DNA of 64,000 nucleotides, taken from positions 806,001 through 870,000 of the forward strand of contig CP025839.1 of assembly GCA_002953655.1 (NCBI GenBank). The letters are read 5' to 3'. Position 1 is the stretch's first letter. Every line of letters begins with the position of its first letter. The notes under the pieces are model-generated. The model searched no databases. It saw only the letters and a list, made by a program, of their open reading frames with translations, and was not told where the DNA came from. Origin of the DNA: Latilactobacillus sakei (lineage in GTDB: Bacteria > Bacillota > Bacilli > Lactobacillales > Lactobacillaceae). Of the stretch, positions 8,411-16,853 are shown piece by piece. Position numbers and translations under genes: made by a program.

Positions 8411-8481
8411 GGTGTTTTGTAAAAGATCATAGGGGCGGTGGCATAAATATGTTCTAGTGGGTGATAGGTTAGAATAATGCC

Positions 8482-8510
8482 TTTTCAGTTTGTTATAAAT
8501 CTGGTATAAT
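8482..8510 (+). promoter_or_regulatory. Promoter of tRNA-Ser
   Basis: TTTTCA (8482-8487), a 17-bp spacer and a perfect TATAAT (8505-8510) preceded by TGG (extended -10), 13 bases upstream of the tRNA. Confidence 0.75.
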
Positions 8511-8522
8511 AAGGACTGTTAT

Positions 8523-8610
8523 GGAGAGTTGGCAGAGTGGTAATGCAACGGACTCGAAATCCGTCGAACCGGCTTATACCGGCGCGCAGGTTCAAATCCT
8601 GTACTCTCCT
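8523..8610 (+). tRNA. tRNA-Ser (anticodon CGA)
   Basis: A complete class II tRNA. The acceptor stem GGAGAGT pairs with ACTCTCC (8603-8609), the anticodon stem ACGGA/TCCGT encloses CTCGAAA with anticodon CGA (reads UCG), the variable arm is long, and the T loop is GGTTCAAATCC. CCA is not encoded. The base after the acceptor stem (8610) is T, whereas serine tRNAs usually have G as discriminator. The gene lies directly next to an integrase remnant, so it is the likely integration target of the following island. Confidence 0.95.
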
Positions 8611-8636
8611 TCAAGTTTCATCTCATAGTATCACAT

Positions 8637-8678
8637 AGTTGCTAAAAGGCTGTTAAAAAGCCATTTAGCAACTTTTTT
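8637..8678 (+). terminator. Terminator after tRNA-Ser
   Basis: AGTTGCTAAA (8637-8646) pairs with TTTAGCAACT (8664-8673), with an inner GGCT/AGCC helix, followed by a run of T. The remaining bases to 8835 show no gene. Confidence 0.8.
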
Positions 8679-8835
8679 ATTGCAATCATAAATTCTATAT
8701 TTGCCCATGTTTGCTATCAAAGTAGGGTCAAAAGGGATAGTCAAAATTGATTGTATTGCTGTAAATTTTCACTTTTTCAGACTATATTCAGAGACGCTTA
8801 CAGCAACAAGGGGTTAGTCATCTTTTTTGACTATC

Positions 8836-9522
8836 CTAGTAATCGACATCTAATGCAGACTTTAGCTTATCCTTTTGATTTGAAGTGGCATGAGCGTATA
8901 TGTCCATCGTCACACTAATGTTTTTATGGCCTAAGCGCTCTTGTACCGCTTTAGGTGTAATTGTATTATCTTTCTCGAACAGCCATATTGCATGCGTATG
9001 GCGCAAACCGTGCGGGGTGATTCGATGGACGAAAGTCTTATAATAGTCATCGCTAGTCAGTTGGTAAGTAGTTTTAAATGTTTCGGAACCCTGATCTATA
9101 ATGCTGTCTAGCCGGTTATTAAGCTTGCCGAGATTTAACCAAGTACCTTTTTCGCTTGGAAAGACGAGATTAGTAGTACTGTGGCTATATTCTTTCAGCG
9201 TATTAGCCACGAGGTTGTTAATGTCCATTGTGCGATAAAATAACCACTTAGGCGGCTGGGTTGCCAGCTTGCCTTTACGTAATCCGGTGTAAGCTATTGT
9301 AATCGTGCATCGTACCATACAGTTAGCGCGACCTTGGTAGACATCGTAAAATGTAAGGTTGTCATTAGTCGATGTATCGTAATCATATTTATTGTTCATT
9401 ACCAGCGCTTCAATTTTACGGTACGCCGCGTTGACCAAGGTTGGTGTTTTGAACCCACGCCGAGTAGTGATAGATCTTTTATACCATTCCTTAATGGTAT
9501 TATTTTTAGCGCACTTAAACAT
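8836..9522 (-). pseudogene. Tyrosine recombinase (phage/island integrase), internally deleted remnant
   Basis: Site-specific recombinase that would integrate or excise an element at the adjacent tRNA-Ser. In this 228-residue ORF the catalytic set is still visible: R82 (TGLRKGKL), H171/R174 (HGLRHTH), H199 (LGH) and Y209. The N-terminal arm-binding part (about 3-50, WYKRSITTRRGFKT) is also present. However, the core-binding domain that should follow NLTFYDVY at residue 62 is missing, and the strands after the first arginine are shortened. Related integrases are about 370-400 residues. In-frame deletions make a working enzyme unlikely. Confidence 0.8.
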
Positions 9523-9657
9523 TAGTGTCCCTCTTGGTTTTACATAAATAGATTGAAATAAGTATTAATAATATGGATATAACTCAGATGATCAATACTA
9601 AAAAAAGAGAACGTAGGTTCTCTTTAGTGTTAAATATAAAACCCTGAAATTAAGGAT

Positions 9658-10569
9658 TTATATTTCTCTTAGTATGATATTTGCGTACGATTCTAACATT
9701 GTAAGGTTATTTGAGTACATTACTTCTTTTGCCATACCCCGTTTTGAATTATTAGCGGTGTATCTAATATCATATTCAAACCGTTGTTCGCTATTGGCAT
9801 ATATCTCTCTAATCGCTGTTACGTTGTCATACGTTGTAATCCATTTATAATCATTAAGGCTAAGGATACTTCTTGCCATAGTTGAGTGATCTTCATGATT
9901 AAATGAGGAGAAGTATAGATTACTACCTTGGTCATAGTAAGGAGGATCGAAGAAAATGAATGTATTATCGGTATCAGTTTCTTGTTGCATGATTGGAATA
10001 AGTTTAAGTGCATCTAATTGTGTTAGGCGAATTCTATCTTTCAAAGAGTGTATCAAATTTATCTTTCTAATAAGTGTGTTTTTATTGAACCTAGCATAAA
10101 TTTTAGTATTCAGTTGCATCTTTCCGCCGATAGGACCACCAGTTATAATACCACTTCTATTCGTTCTATTTAAAAATAGTGTTGCAAATGCATTATCAAT
10201 GGAATGCGCATTTGTATTATTTTGTAAATATAAAGATCGTATTTCATTCCAATATTCGATATTATATTCATCTGAATGAACGCTACCTGTTTGATAATCA
10301 AATGGAACTTGGTTTATTCTTTCAATTAATTGCTCGGGTGTATTTAATATGGCGTACCAAACTGAATAGATTGATCTATCATAGTCATTAATCCAAATGT
10401 TGTCTATTTTATCTTCGACTAGTAATTTTATGGCCAGTCCTGACCCACCAGCAAAAGCTTCAATATAGGTTCCGTTTTCAACATGGTTAATTTCTAAAAG
10501 ATGTTCTACAAATTTATAGAGTTGAGATTTTCCACCAGGATATCTAAAAGGAGACATAGTAATAGACAT
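9658..10569 (-). CDS. Dam-type (D12 class) DNA adenine N6-methyltransferase
   Basis: Transfers a methyl group from SAM to adenine in a short DNA site; the site itself cannot be read from the sequence. The 303-residue protein has the D12-class order: FRYPGGKSQL (8-17), the SAM loop EAFAGGSG (37-44), an NRTNRSG segment near 134-140 and the catalytic DPPY (208-211). ATG 10569 follows AAGGAAG by about 8 bases and is preferred over the GTG at 10578, which overlaps that site. It lies 58 bases downstream of the ATPase/TOPRIM gene on the same strand, so the two may form one operon. Base composition is AT-rich, unlike the core genes. Confidence 0.92.
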   Translation of the reverse strand: MSITMSPFRYPGGKSQLYKFVEHLLEINHVENGTYIEAFAGGSGLAIKLLVEDKIDNIWINDYDRSIYSVWYAILNTPEQLIERINQVPFDYQTGSVHSDEYNIEYWNEIRSLYLQNNTNAHSIDNAFATLFLNRTNRSGIITGGPIGGKMQLNTKIYARFNKNTLIRKINLIHSLKDRIRLTQLDALKLIPIMQQETDTDNTFIFFDPPYYDQGSNLYFSSFNHEDHSTMARSILSLNDYKWITTYDNVTAIREIYANSEQRFEYDIRYTANNSKRGMAKEVMYSNNLTMLESYANIILREI

Positions 10570-10627
10570 AGGATTCACTTCCTTTTAAGTTAATTATAAT
10601 AAAAAATGTTTCTTGGACAGAAAAGAA

Positions 10628-12313
10628 TTAATTAATTGTAAAACCGTTATTTTTCATTATTTCTTTTATATCTGAATAAATAGTCTTTTTGAAAGGATCG
10701 AAAAGATTATTATTTTGCTTTACATACATTCTAATATATTTTTTGTTTGTTTGGACATCATTGTTATACCAATTTTTAAAGTATTTTGTTGGTGTGTTCT
10801 CTTTTTTTGACTGTTCAGGATCAAGTGGGAGGTTAAAGTTATGAAAATCTTGTTTAAACATTTCTTTTGTTCTATCAAACCTCTTAAAGAATTCATGATC
10901 ACTATCAAGAGATAAAATCCAGTAGACAACCTCTTTTTCAATTGGAAATTCAAAAAGACTAGGGACGGCGTAATGTCTTTTAAAACTATTATGTGAAGAG
11001 ATTTTGTTACGCCTATCGGCATCTGAAATAACGATGGCATCAATTTTGTTTAGAACATTTGGGTAGTTTGAACAGAGTTTATCCAATAAAACGTATGAAG
11101 AGCCGGAATTGCTAGGTGATACTTCAAACTCCCAGGTTATATATTTTTGATATTTCCGTTCAGATAAAATAATTTTTAAATAATTTTTTGCAACTTTATC
11201 TTCACAAAAAATCGTAATTTTAGAACTTTGTGCTAACTCATCGTTAGTAACATCGGAAAGGGTTAATTCCCTATAAGCGTCTTTATAAGGTGGGTTTTTT
11301 AAAATATTTAACTTACCCTCGGATGCGAATGCAGAAGAAATTAAGTTTAAAGCTATCGAGTTTTTATATTTATCTAAAAGTTCATATGAATATTGAATTA
11401 AACTGAGGGAGTGAGTATTTAAAATGATTTTAACTTTATATTCCTTTGACCAGTTCAGTAAATATTTAAGTAGGTTATTTTGTGCTATAGGATGTAAACT
11501 AGCTTCAAATTCATCAATGGACCATATACCAGTAAGTTGGGTTAATTTATTTTCTTTATTCACTTCAAATAAACGTTGAAAAGATAGCATTGTATTAATG
11601 AAAGAACTTAGATTATCTTCACCCGATGAAATAGAATTGATATCATAATATGAATTAGTGGGGGCTATAGGATGTTTAGCTACTCGCCCCTCTTGAGCAT
11701 TGTAATTTTGACTAGAGCTAAAATCAGTTCTTAATAATATTGATTCAAAAAAAGCTGCTATTTGATCAATTTCTTTTTGAGTATATTCGATACTATCATT
11801 CTTTTGAGGTTCTTTTTTAAAATCTACAAGAGGATACAGTCTGTCTAGTTTTGAATAGATTGATGGCAAGTTAAAATATCCGTCTCCTGATGCTCTACCA
11901 CTTGGAACAAGTCTAAACCTAGTGACTTTACCTGTAGTAGGGTCTTTTTCTGGATATAATGGTATAGGTTCATTTAAATTGAGATCATCGTTAATGTTCA
12001 TCTTGATATGATAAAGATAGTTAGTGTTATCTTTATCTAATGAAAATTTAAAAACATCGGATAGTTTGGTTTCCATTTTTTTATTGAAAATATCTCTGGC
12101 ATCTGTTCTGAATGGCTGTGCAATTAATCCCATTAAAGATGATTTTAAAGTGCCATTTCGGCCAAAAACTACTGTCAAATTATTTCCAAGTTCAAAATCC
12201 TGATTAATGAATTTCCTAAACTCATTAATTTGCAATCCATATATATCTTTAATTTGCATTTCCTTATTATTTGAAAGTCCTAATTCTTTTTTATTCTTAA
12301 AGTCAATCGACAT
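10628..12313 (-). CDS. AAA/ABC-type ATPase fused to a TOPRIM-like nuclease domain (OLD-like)
   Basis: A 561-residue protein with an SMC/RecF-type ATPase: Walker A GRNGTLKSS (51-59), signature SSGED (229-233), Walker B SIDEFE (265-270) with ASLHP after it, and a switch histidine in NTHS (299-302). It is followed by a TOPRIM-like domain with an acidic IFCED (E371) and a DxD (ISDADRR, D431 and D433). This plan is that of OLD-family nucleases, many of which are phage-defence effectors. GGAG lies 9 bases before ATG 12313. It is the first gene of a minus-strand pair with a Dam methyltransferase. Defence function is inference; the domain reading is from visible motifs. Confidence 0.85.
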   Translation of the reverse strand: MSIDFKNKKELGLSNNKEMQIKDIYGLQINEFRKFINQDFELGNNLTVVFGRNGTLKSSLMGLIAQPFRTDARDIFNKKMETKLSDVFKFSLDKDNTNYLYHIKMNINDDLNLNEPIPLYPEKDPTTGKVTRFRLVPSGRASGDGYFNLPSIYSKLDRLYPLVDFKKEPQKNDSIEYTQKEIDQIAAFFESILLRTDFSSSQNYNAQEGRVAKHPIAPTNSYYDINSISSGEDNLSSFINTMLSFQRLFEVNKENKLTQLTGIWSIDEFEASLHPIAQNNLLKYLLNWSKEYKVKIILNTHSLSLIQYSYELLDKYKNSIALNLISSAFASEGKLNILKNPPYKDAYRELTLSDVTNDELAQSSKITIFCEDKVAKNYLKIILSERKYQKYITWEFEVSPSNSGSSYVLLDKLCSNYPNVLNKIDAIVISDADRRNKISSHNSFKRHYAVPSLFEFPIEKEVVYWILSLDSDHEFFKRFDRTKEMFKQDFHNFNLPLDPEQSKKENTPTKYFKNWYNNDVQTNKKYIRMYVKQNNNLFDPFKKTIYSDIKEIMKNNGFTIN

Positions 12314-12523
12314 GAAAGTTTTCTCCTAATTAGTAATGTAGTTATTAAAATCTTCAGTCACAAATCGAACGTGGCTAGCCCACCAGAGTAGAGTTGTAAA
12401 AATATAATATATAAGTAATTAAATATATATCAATGATAAATAGTATATCAAATATTTAGGCAAATACTATCTGACTATGTGCATAAATGTACGAAGAATG
12501 TAATTTGTAACATATCGTAAATA
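12314..12523. other. AT-rich intergenic stretch, possible island edge
   Basis: No gene is visible. The stretch is very AT-rich, with one GC-richer patch around 12365-12390. I looked for a copy of the tRNA-Ser 3' end (the T-loop/acceptor bases at 8590-8610) that would mark the far attachment site and did not see one. The promoter of the minus-strand ATPase gene should be here, but no clear -35/-10 pair stands out. Confidence 0.4.
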
Positions 12524-12560
12524 AAACTCGAGCAATTTTGAAAAAATACTCGGGGTTTTT
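12524..12560 (-). terminator. Likely terminator of the lipoprotein gene
   Basis: AAACTCGAG (12524-12532) can pair with CTCGGGGTTT (12549-12558) with one bulged G; the A-run at its start provides a T-run on the minus strand. Confidence 0.5.
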
Positions 12561-12583
12561 CTGTATCATTAATCAAAAAAGTT

Positions 12584-12916
12584 CTATTTTTTTAAATCTG
12601 TGTAAGAAATGATCCAAGAGCCTAATACTGACTTGGTGGTTTTGACTTTAATAGTTACAGTTTCACCAACTTTAACTTTAGGATTATCGGTGTTTGTAAT
12701 ATTTAGGTGTTTGCCAGTTTGCATATTGTAACCAAAAGCGCTAGAAGGTTCTAATTTGTTAACTTTAAACTGTACGGTCTTGCCATCGATGCTCTTGCCT
12801 GCGTTTAGAGCAGATTCCGCAGTGCTAGCTGTGTAATCTGGTTTCTTGGTACCGCAAGCTGTTAATATCAAAAGTAGTGATAGTGTTGAAACTAGAGTAA
12901 TGATTATTTTTTTCAT
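12584..12916 (-). CDS. Small lipoprotein, possible OB-fold (tRNA_anti-like) domain
   Basis: Exported lipoprotein of 110 residues. A lysine start and hydrophobic core (4-19) are followed by the lipobox LTAC with the lipidated cysteine at 21. The mature part has the pattern DGKTVQFKVNKLEPSSAFGYN, then VKVGETVTIKV and LGSWIISY. This is the look of small OB-fold lipoproteins common in lactobacilli. GGAGG precedes the ATG. Ligand and role are unknown. It is not clearly part of the neighbouring island. Confidence 0.75.
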   Translation of the reverse strand: MKKIIITLVSTLSLLLILTACGTKKPDYTASTAESALNAGKSIDGKTVQFKVNKLEPSSAFGYNMQTGKHLNITNTDNPKVKVGETVTIKVKTTKSVLGSWIISYTDLKK

Positions 12917-13128
12917 TCTAAAATTCCTCCAAATAAACCTGTTGTTACTATGAGTTTACTCTTGGAATCAGTGGGAGTAAATAACCATACATAAAAATTA
13001 ACAAGCATAATCCCGCATCCACCCCGATGTAATCGTTCTCCTTATGTATAGTTTTACCTTATTGAACAATTAGTAATTTGTGCAAAACGATTAATTATGT
13101 TATCCTTTTTACAAGGAGATGAGTGACC

Positions 13129-13371
13129 GTGAATAAACATTTTTATGGGAAATACGAGATTACCGAAGCGCAAGATGAGGGACAGTATGTCGCAACGATC
13201 AAACTACGTCAGTCGATTAAGAAGGTAGTGGTAAAATCCGATGCACTAACAACTTTAGCGCAAGCGGGTGTGACCCCACAAACGGTCATTCACAATATTG
13301 TGAAGACACCAAACTTGTTGAAGGATAAGGTGATTGTTTCTAATCACAACTTGGCAGGTTATTTAGATTAA
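13129..13371 (+). CDS. Small hypothetical protein (80 aa)
   Basis: Unrecognised. It begins MNKHFYGKYEITE and looks soluble, with a beta-rich first half (YVATIKL, KKVVVKS) and a helical second half. GTG 13129 is chosen because AAGGAG (13113-13118) is 10 bases upstream; the in-frame GTG at 13123 is only 4 bases from it. A possible promoter, TTGTGC (13078-13083) and TATCCT (13101-13106), lies upstream. It ends before a long bidirectional terminator. Confidence 0.6.
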   Translation: MNKHFYGKYEITEAQDEGQYVATIKLRQSIKKVVVKSDALTTLAQAGVTPQTVIHNIVKTPNLLKDKVIVSNHNLAGYLD

Positions 13372-13378
13372 GAAAACT

Positions 13379-13449
13379 AAAAAAGACATCGATTCGCAAT
13401 GTTAAACCACTATGGCTAGTGATTGCATTGGCGATTCGATGTCTTTTTT
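13379..13449. terminator. Long bidirectional terminator between convergent genes
   Basis: AAAAAAGACATCGA pairs perfectly with TCGATGTCTTTTTT. Further in are TCGC/GCGA, AATG/CATT and CACTA/TAGTG helices. A-run and T-run on the two sides serve both directions. Confidence 0.9.
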
Positions 13450-13954
13450 AATCTTCACTAATATCCGCGAATGTGCCTGAGACTACCCGGCTTAAATCTT
13501 GCGGGTTAATCTGGATGGAGCGACCAATTTTGCCGGATGAAACGAAAATGAGCGGTTCTTTTTCGGCTTGTTGGTCAATGTAAATTGGAAAGTGTGCTTT
13601 TTCCCAGATACCGACCGGGGTGTTGGCGCCGTGTTCGTAACCGGTTGTTGCCACGAGGTCCTTTAACGGTACCATCGCGATTTTTTTGTTGCCAGAAATT
13701 TTGCTGAGTTTCTTTTCATCTAAATGACAATCGATTGGGACGACGCCGACAATCGGGCCGGTTTGTTTGCCAGAGAGCACGAGTGTCTTATAGATAAGAT
13801 GTTCGTCGATGTCTAGGTGATCGACTTGCATTTGTGCGACATGATGTTCTTCATGTGTTGGAAATTCAAATTGTGTATAGGCGACCTTTTGCTTGTCTAA
13901 TATTTTTTCGACAAGGGTCTTTGCGAGTTGTCCTTGTTTTTTCTTTTTACCCAA
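13448..13954 (-). CDS. ybaK: YbaK/EbsC-family Cys-tRNA(Pro) deacylase
   Basis: Proofreading hydrolase that removes cysteine wrongly attached to tRNA-Pro. The 168-residue product has the YbaK fold signatures: IYKTLVLSG, VGVVPIDCHLDEKKLSK (around the catalytic lysine) and the C-terminal VSSGKIGRSIQINPQDL. The frame is open back to 14029, but the only good ribosome binding site (AAAGGAG) points to the TTG at 13954, which gives the normal family length. The start is the uncertain part; a GTG overlapping the RBS is the alternative. Confidence 0.88.
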   Translation of the reverse strand: MGKKKKQGQLAKTLVEKILDKQKVAYTQFEFPTHEEHHVAQMQVDHLDIDEHLIYKTLVLSGKQTGPIVGVVPIDCHLDEKKLSKISGNKKIAMVPLKDLVATTGYEHGANTPVGIWEKAHFPIYIDQQAEKEPLIFVSSGKIGRSIQINPQDLSRVVSGTFADISED

Positions 13955-14076
13955 AATAGATGCCACTCCTTTAGTAATTATAGTTAGTTTACGGCAAAAT
14001 ACTAAAAATGTAAATTTAAGGCCCGCCATTATTGTTGGATAGCGGTATAATGATTTTAAATAAGGAGTTGATTGTG

Positions 14077-14241
14077 ATGAAATGGTTTAGAAAACGGCAA
14101 GAAACAGTAAGTAGCGTTCAAGCGCATGATTTTACGCAATTAGTCAGTCAAGCAAGGGATGATGATGCGCATTATCAAAAGCTTCGGATGGCTTTTTCGG
14201 GGCTCACAAAACCATATCAGCAGCCAATTCGTAAAAAATAG
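14077..14241 (+). CDS. Small hypothetical protein (54 aa)
   Basis: Begins MKWFRKRQETVSS; short, charged and probably cytosolic, with no recognised family. AAGGAG lies 9 bases before ATG 14077, and a perfect TATAAT sits at 14046-14051, though without a matching -35. The in-frame ATGs further upstream lack ribosome binding sites. About 100 bases separate it from the next gene. Confidence 0.55.
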   Translation: MKWFRKRQETVSSVQAHDFTQLVSQARDDDAHYQKLRMAFSGLTKPYQQPIRKK

Positions 14242-14341
14242 TGATTCGTATGAGCTTATTCTTTAATAAATTTCAATTATTTTGATAATCTATACTTAAG
14301 TCAATTATTGACTAATTGAAAGATTGAAGGAGCGAATATCG

Positions 14342-14788
14342 ATGACAACCAAGACGATACCAGCTGTAAGCTATGTGGTTCAGGTGAATCAATTACTCGA
14401 AAGATTCGTTGTATTTGAAACGGTGTTCTCCGAGTGTACTCAAACTTGTAGGAATATTATTTTAGGAAGATGCACAGTTGGTGAGACGCTTGAAACACTT
14501 GAGCATTATTTTGACCAGAATTTAACCGTGCTTAGAGCATTTGTTGCACAAGTTGCGGCTGTGCAACCCCCAGATGCGTTTGTCACGATTAACCAGCAAT
14601 TAATTACGGCACTTGAACACTATGTGGATGCGACGGAAACGATGGTGTATTCTTTTGAAGGTCCGGCCACGGAGGTTTACGCGCACGTCTTGGCTGCCCG
14701 CCACGCGCAAGAAGCGCAACGGGAACAAATCAATACGGTCTTACATGCGATTTCTAAGGTTAGTTTTTCAACCGCTGATATGGCATAA
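14342..14788 (+). CDS. Hypothetical helical protein (148 aa)
   Basis: Unrecognised; predicted largely helical and soluble, with two cysteines close together (SECTQTCRN, about residues 31-39) and a third nearby (GRC). A cluster of aromatic and acidic residues lies in the middle. AAGGAG is 9 bases before ATG 14342; a TTG at 14324 is in frame but unsupported. It is followed after 32 bases by another unknown gene, possibly in the same transcript. Confidence 0.6.
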   Translation: MTTKTIPAVSYVVQVNQLLERFVVFETVFSECTQTCRNIILGRCTVGETLETLEHYFDQNLTVLRAFVAQVAAVQPPDAFVTINQQLITALEHYVDATETMVYSFEGPATEVYAHVLAARHAQEAQREQINTVLHAISKVSFSTADMA

Positions 14789-14820
14789 TAAAGGTAATTT
14801 AAATTTGAGCAGGTGACGTT

Positions 14821-15207
14821 ATGAATAGACAGACTTGGCATTTTCTTTTTTATAAATCAGGCTTTACTAAAGATCAGATTGATCAGTTACTAGCCTATTT
14901 AGGACAGCGACAGAATTTTGGCGGTTTTCCGCTTGTTTCATTGACGCAAGATGGTGATAGCAGTGATATTCGGTTTGTAACGATGGTTTTTGATCCGTTA
15001 TCAGAGATTATCCCGTCCGTCCAAGAAGAAATGGCGAAGTTTATTCTAATGCATGCGATTCGGCCGGCCGATAATTCACAAGAAGCTGACATGCGCTTAT
15101 ATGGGCGGATCATGAGTCATTCACTCGAAGATTTAGGCATTGAATTTCATCGCTATGATGCTAATACAATGGATATTAATTATTGGGGCCAAAAAAAGGC
15201 CGATTAA
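14821..15207 (+). CDS. Hypothetical protein (128 aa)
   Basis: Unrecognised soluble protein starting MNRQTWHFLFYK, with mixed alpha/beta character and a glycine/phenylalanine turn (NFGGFPLVSL). AGGTGA lies just before the ATG. A clear terminator follows, so it closes the small cluster of unknown genes that begins near 14077. There is no sign of membrane insertion or export. Confidence 0.6.
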   Translation: MNRQTWHFLFYKSGFTKDQIDQLLAYLGQRQNFGGFPLVSLTQDGDSSDIRFVTMVFDPLSEIIPSVQEEMAKFILMHAIRPADNSQEADMRLYGRIMSHSLEDLGIEFHRYDANTMDINYWGQKKAD

Positions 15208-15235
15208 AAACTGATGATTAAATCAGAAAACGATT

Positions 15236-15266
15236 AAGCCGGAGACGTTCGTCACGGCTTTTTTTC
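15236..15266 (+). terminator. Terminator after the 14821 gene
   Basis: AAGCCG (15236-15241) pairs with CGGCTT (15255-15260), with an inner GAC/GTC helix, then a run of seven T. Confidence 0.85.
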
Positions 15267-15286
15267 GTGTTTCAGCTGATAAGTGC

Positions 15287-15315
15287 TTTAGATTCATTGC
15301 GTAATCAGGTATGAT
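15287..15315 (+). promoter_or_regulatory. Possible promoter of the DUF3013 gene
   Basis: TTTAGA (15287-15292) and TATGAT (15310-15315) with 17 bp between them. Confidence 0.45.
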
Positions 15316-15378
15316 ATTAGCAGGTGTTCGGCTATTATTGATAGCCGATGAATGAACAAATTAAAGGATACGGTGACA

Positions 15379-15876
15379 ATGATGGTCGAAAAAAACATGT
15401 TAGAATTTTTTGAAACAGAATTAGATGATTTACAATTTAGCGGCGACATCAACATCAACTGGGATAAACAATCACGGGCGATTGAATTAGAATTCACGTT
15501 AAATGTGACGAAGAGTCAAGAATTAGCTGTTGAAGATCAAAATGGCGAATTAAATGAATCAGATGAAATTAGTTATGAAGATGCAATTTTATTCTTCGAT
15601 GAAAGTAAAATCGATGGTTTTGAATATGCCGACAACTATTTAGCTGTGATTCCATTTTCTGGCCGTCAAGGGTTAAATGCGCAAGTCGGTCGCGGTGTTT
15701 TCAATTACCTTCAAGATTTATTAGATGATGGTGAAGATCGCTTAGCTGCCTTTGTAAATGATGAATCAGATGACGAAACATTTATCCTAGAATGGGATGA
15801 CACGGTTTTCCAGGCAACCGTTGCTCAAGCTAGTGATGACTTAGCTAAAAAATACTACACTTACCCTAAATACTAA
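15379..15876 (+). CDS. DUF3013-family acidic protein
   Basis: A very acidic soluble protein of 165 residues found in lactic acid bacteria; its function is not established. I recognise it from its overall pattern: DINWDKQSRAIELEF, then ISYEDAILFFDESK and a C-terminal ETFILEWDD. ATG 15379 is chosen because AAAGGA is 9 bases upstream; the ATG at 15352 has no ribosome binding site. It lies directly before prmA, separated by a weak hairpin. Confidence 0.7.
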   Translation: MMVEKNMLEFFETELDDLQFSGDININWDKQSRAIELEFTLNVTKSQELAVEDQNGELNESDEISYEDAILFFDESKIDGFEYADNYLAVIPFSGRQGLNAQVGRGVFNYLQDLLDDGEDRLAAFVNDESDDETFILEWDDTVFQATVAQASDDLAKKYYTYPKY

Positions 15877-15891
15877 GAATCGATTTCAACG

Positions 15892-15918
15892 ACAGGTCAA
15901 ATTCTTTTGGCCTGTTTT
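15892..15918 (+). terminator. Terminator or attenuator before prmA
   Basis: ACAGGTCAA pairs with TTGGCCTGT (one G-T) around a 6-nt loop, followed by TTT. Confidence 0.65.
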
Positions 15919-15939
15919 AATCATTAAGGAGCAGAATAC

Positions 15940-16842
15940 ATGGAATGGACGAAAGTCACAGTTGCAACTGTCAATGAAGCAGTTGAAGCAATCGCAAATA
16001 TTTTAACCGAAGCTGGCGCTGAAGGAATTCAAATCGAAGACGCCTCAATTAACGCTACTTTAGTCGGAGAAGTGGCAGCAGTTAGTGCCTTTTTCCCAGA
16101 GACGGTTTTTGTCCCTGAAAAGTTACCGTTGATTCGTCAACGCGTGTTACAACTCACGGAATTTGGCTTAGCAATTGGTGAAGGCAGCGTTAATCTCCAA
16201 CAAGTGGCCGATGATGATTGGGCAACGGCGTGGAAAAAGTATTATCAACCAACCCGTTTAACGCGCTTCTTAACGGTGGTGCCCAGTTGGACGGATTATC
16301 AACCAACAGATGAACGCGAAGCTTTAATTCGAATGGACCCAGGGATGGCTTTTGGTACTGGGACCCACCCTACGACGCATCTTTCAGTACAAATGTTAGA
16401 AATGGTTTTACGTGGTGGTGAACAATTGATTGACGTTGGGACAGGTTCGGGTGTCTTGAGTATTGCAGCGGCTCACTTAGGCGTTCAAGATATTCGCGCG
16501 TACGATGTCGATCAAGTCGCAGTGGACGCTGCGGTGGCTAATTTCGATTTGAACCCCGTTACAAAAGGCATTATTGCCAAGCCCAACGATTTATTACACG
16601 GGATTACTGGGGCGGCGGACGTAATTGTCGCTAACATGTTACCAGTGGTCTTAGTGCCCCTAATTCCACAAGTGCCGGCCTTATTAAAAGAAGGCGGCCA
16701 CTTGTTATTGGCTGGGATTATCACTGAAAAAGAAACGGTCATTCGCGAAACATTGAGCGCTAATGGCTTAATGGTTGAAGAAAGCCTTCATATGGGCGAC
16801 TGGGTCGGCTTGATTACACGGCTAAAGACGGACGAAGATTAG
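15940..16842 (+). CDS. prmA: Ribosomal protein L11 methyltransferase PrmA
   Basis: SAM-dependent enzyme that methylates ribosomal protein L11. The 300-residue protein has the diagnostic [13 protein letters not shown] (about 138-150), SAM motif [13 protein letters not shown] (about 167-178) and the NMLPVVL post-motif (about 231). AAGGAG precedes the ATG. The rsmE gene follows after 11 bases, the usual Firmicute pairing, so they form an operon. Confidence 0.96.
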   Translation: MEWTKVTVATVNEAVEAIANILTEAGAEGIQIEDASINATLVGEVAAVSAFFPETVFVPEKLPLIRQRVLQLTEFGLAIGEGSVNLQQVADDDWATAWKKYYQPTRLTRFLTVVPSWTDYQPTDEREALIRMDPGMAFGTGTHPTTHLSVQMLEMVLRGGEQLIDVGTGSGVLSIAAAHLGVQDIRAYDVDQVAVDAAVANFDLNPVTKGIIAKPNDLLHGITGAADVIVANMLPVVLVPLIPQVPALLKEGGHLLLAGIITEKETVIRETLSANGLMVEESLHMGDWVGLITRLKTDED

Positions 16843-16853
16843 AGGTCAAATGA

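Noticed and set aside
12314-13122. Far attachment site of the tRNA-Ser island
   Set aside because: I found no repeat of the tRNA 3' end in this stretch; the boundary cannot be placed from sequence alone.
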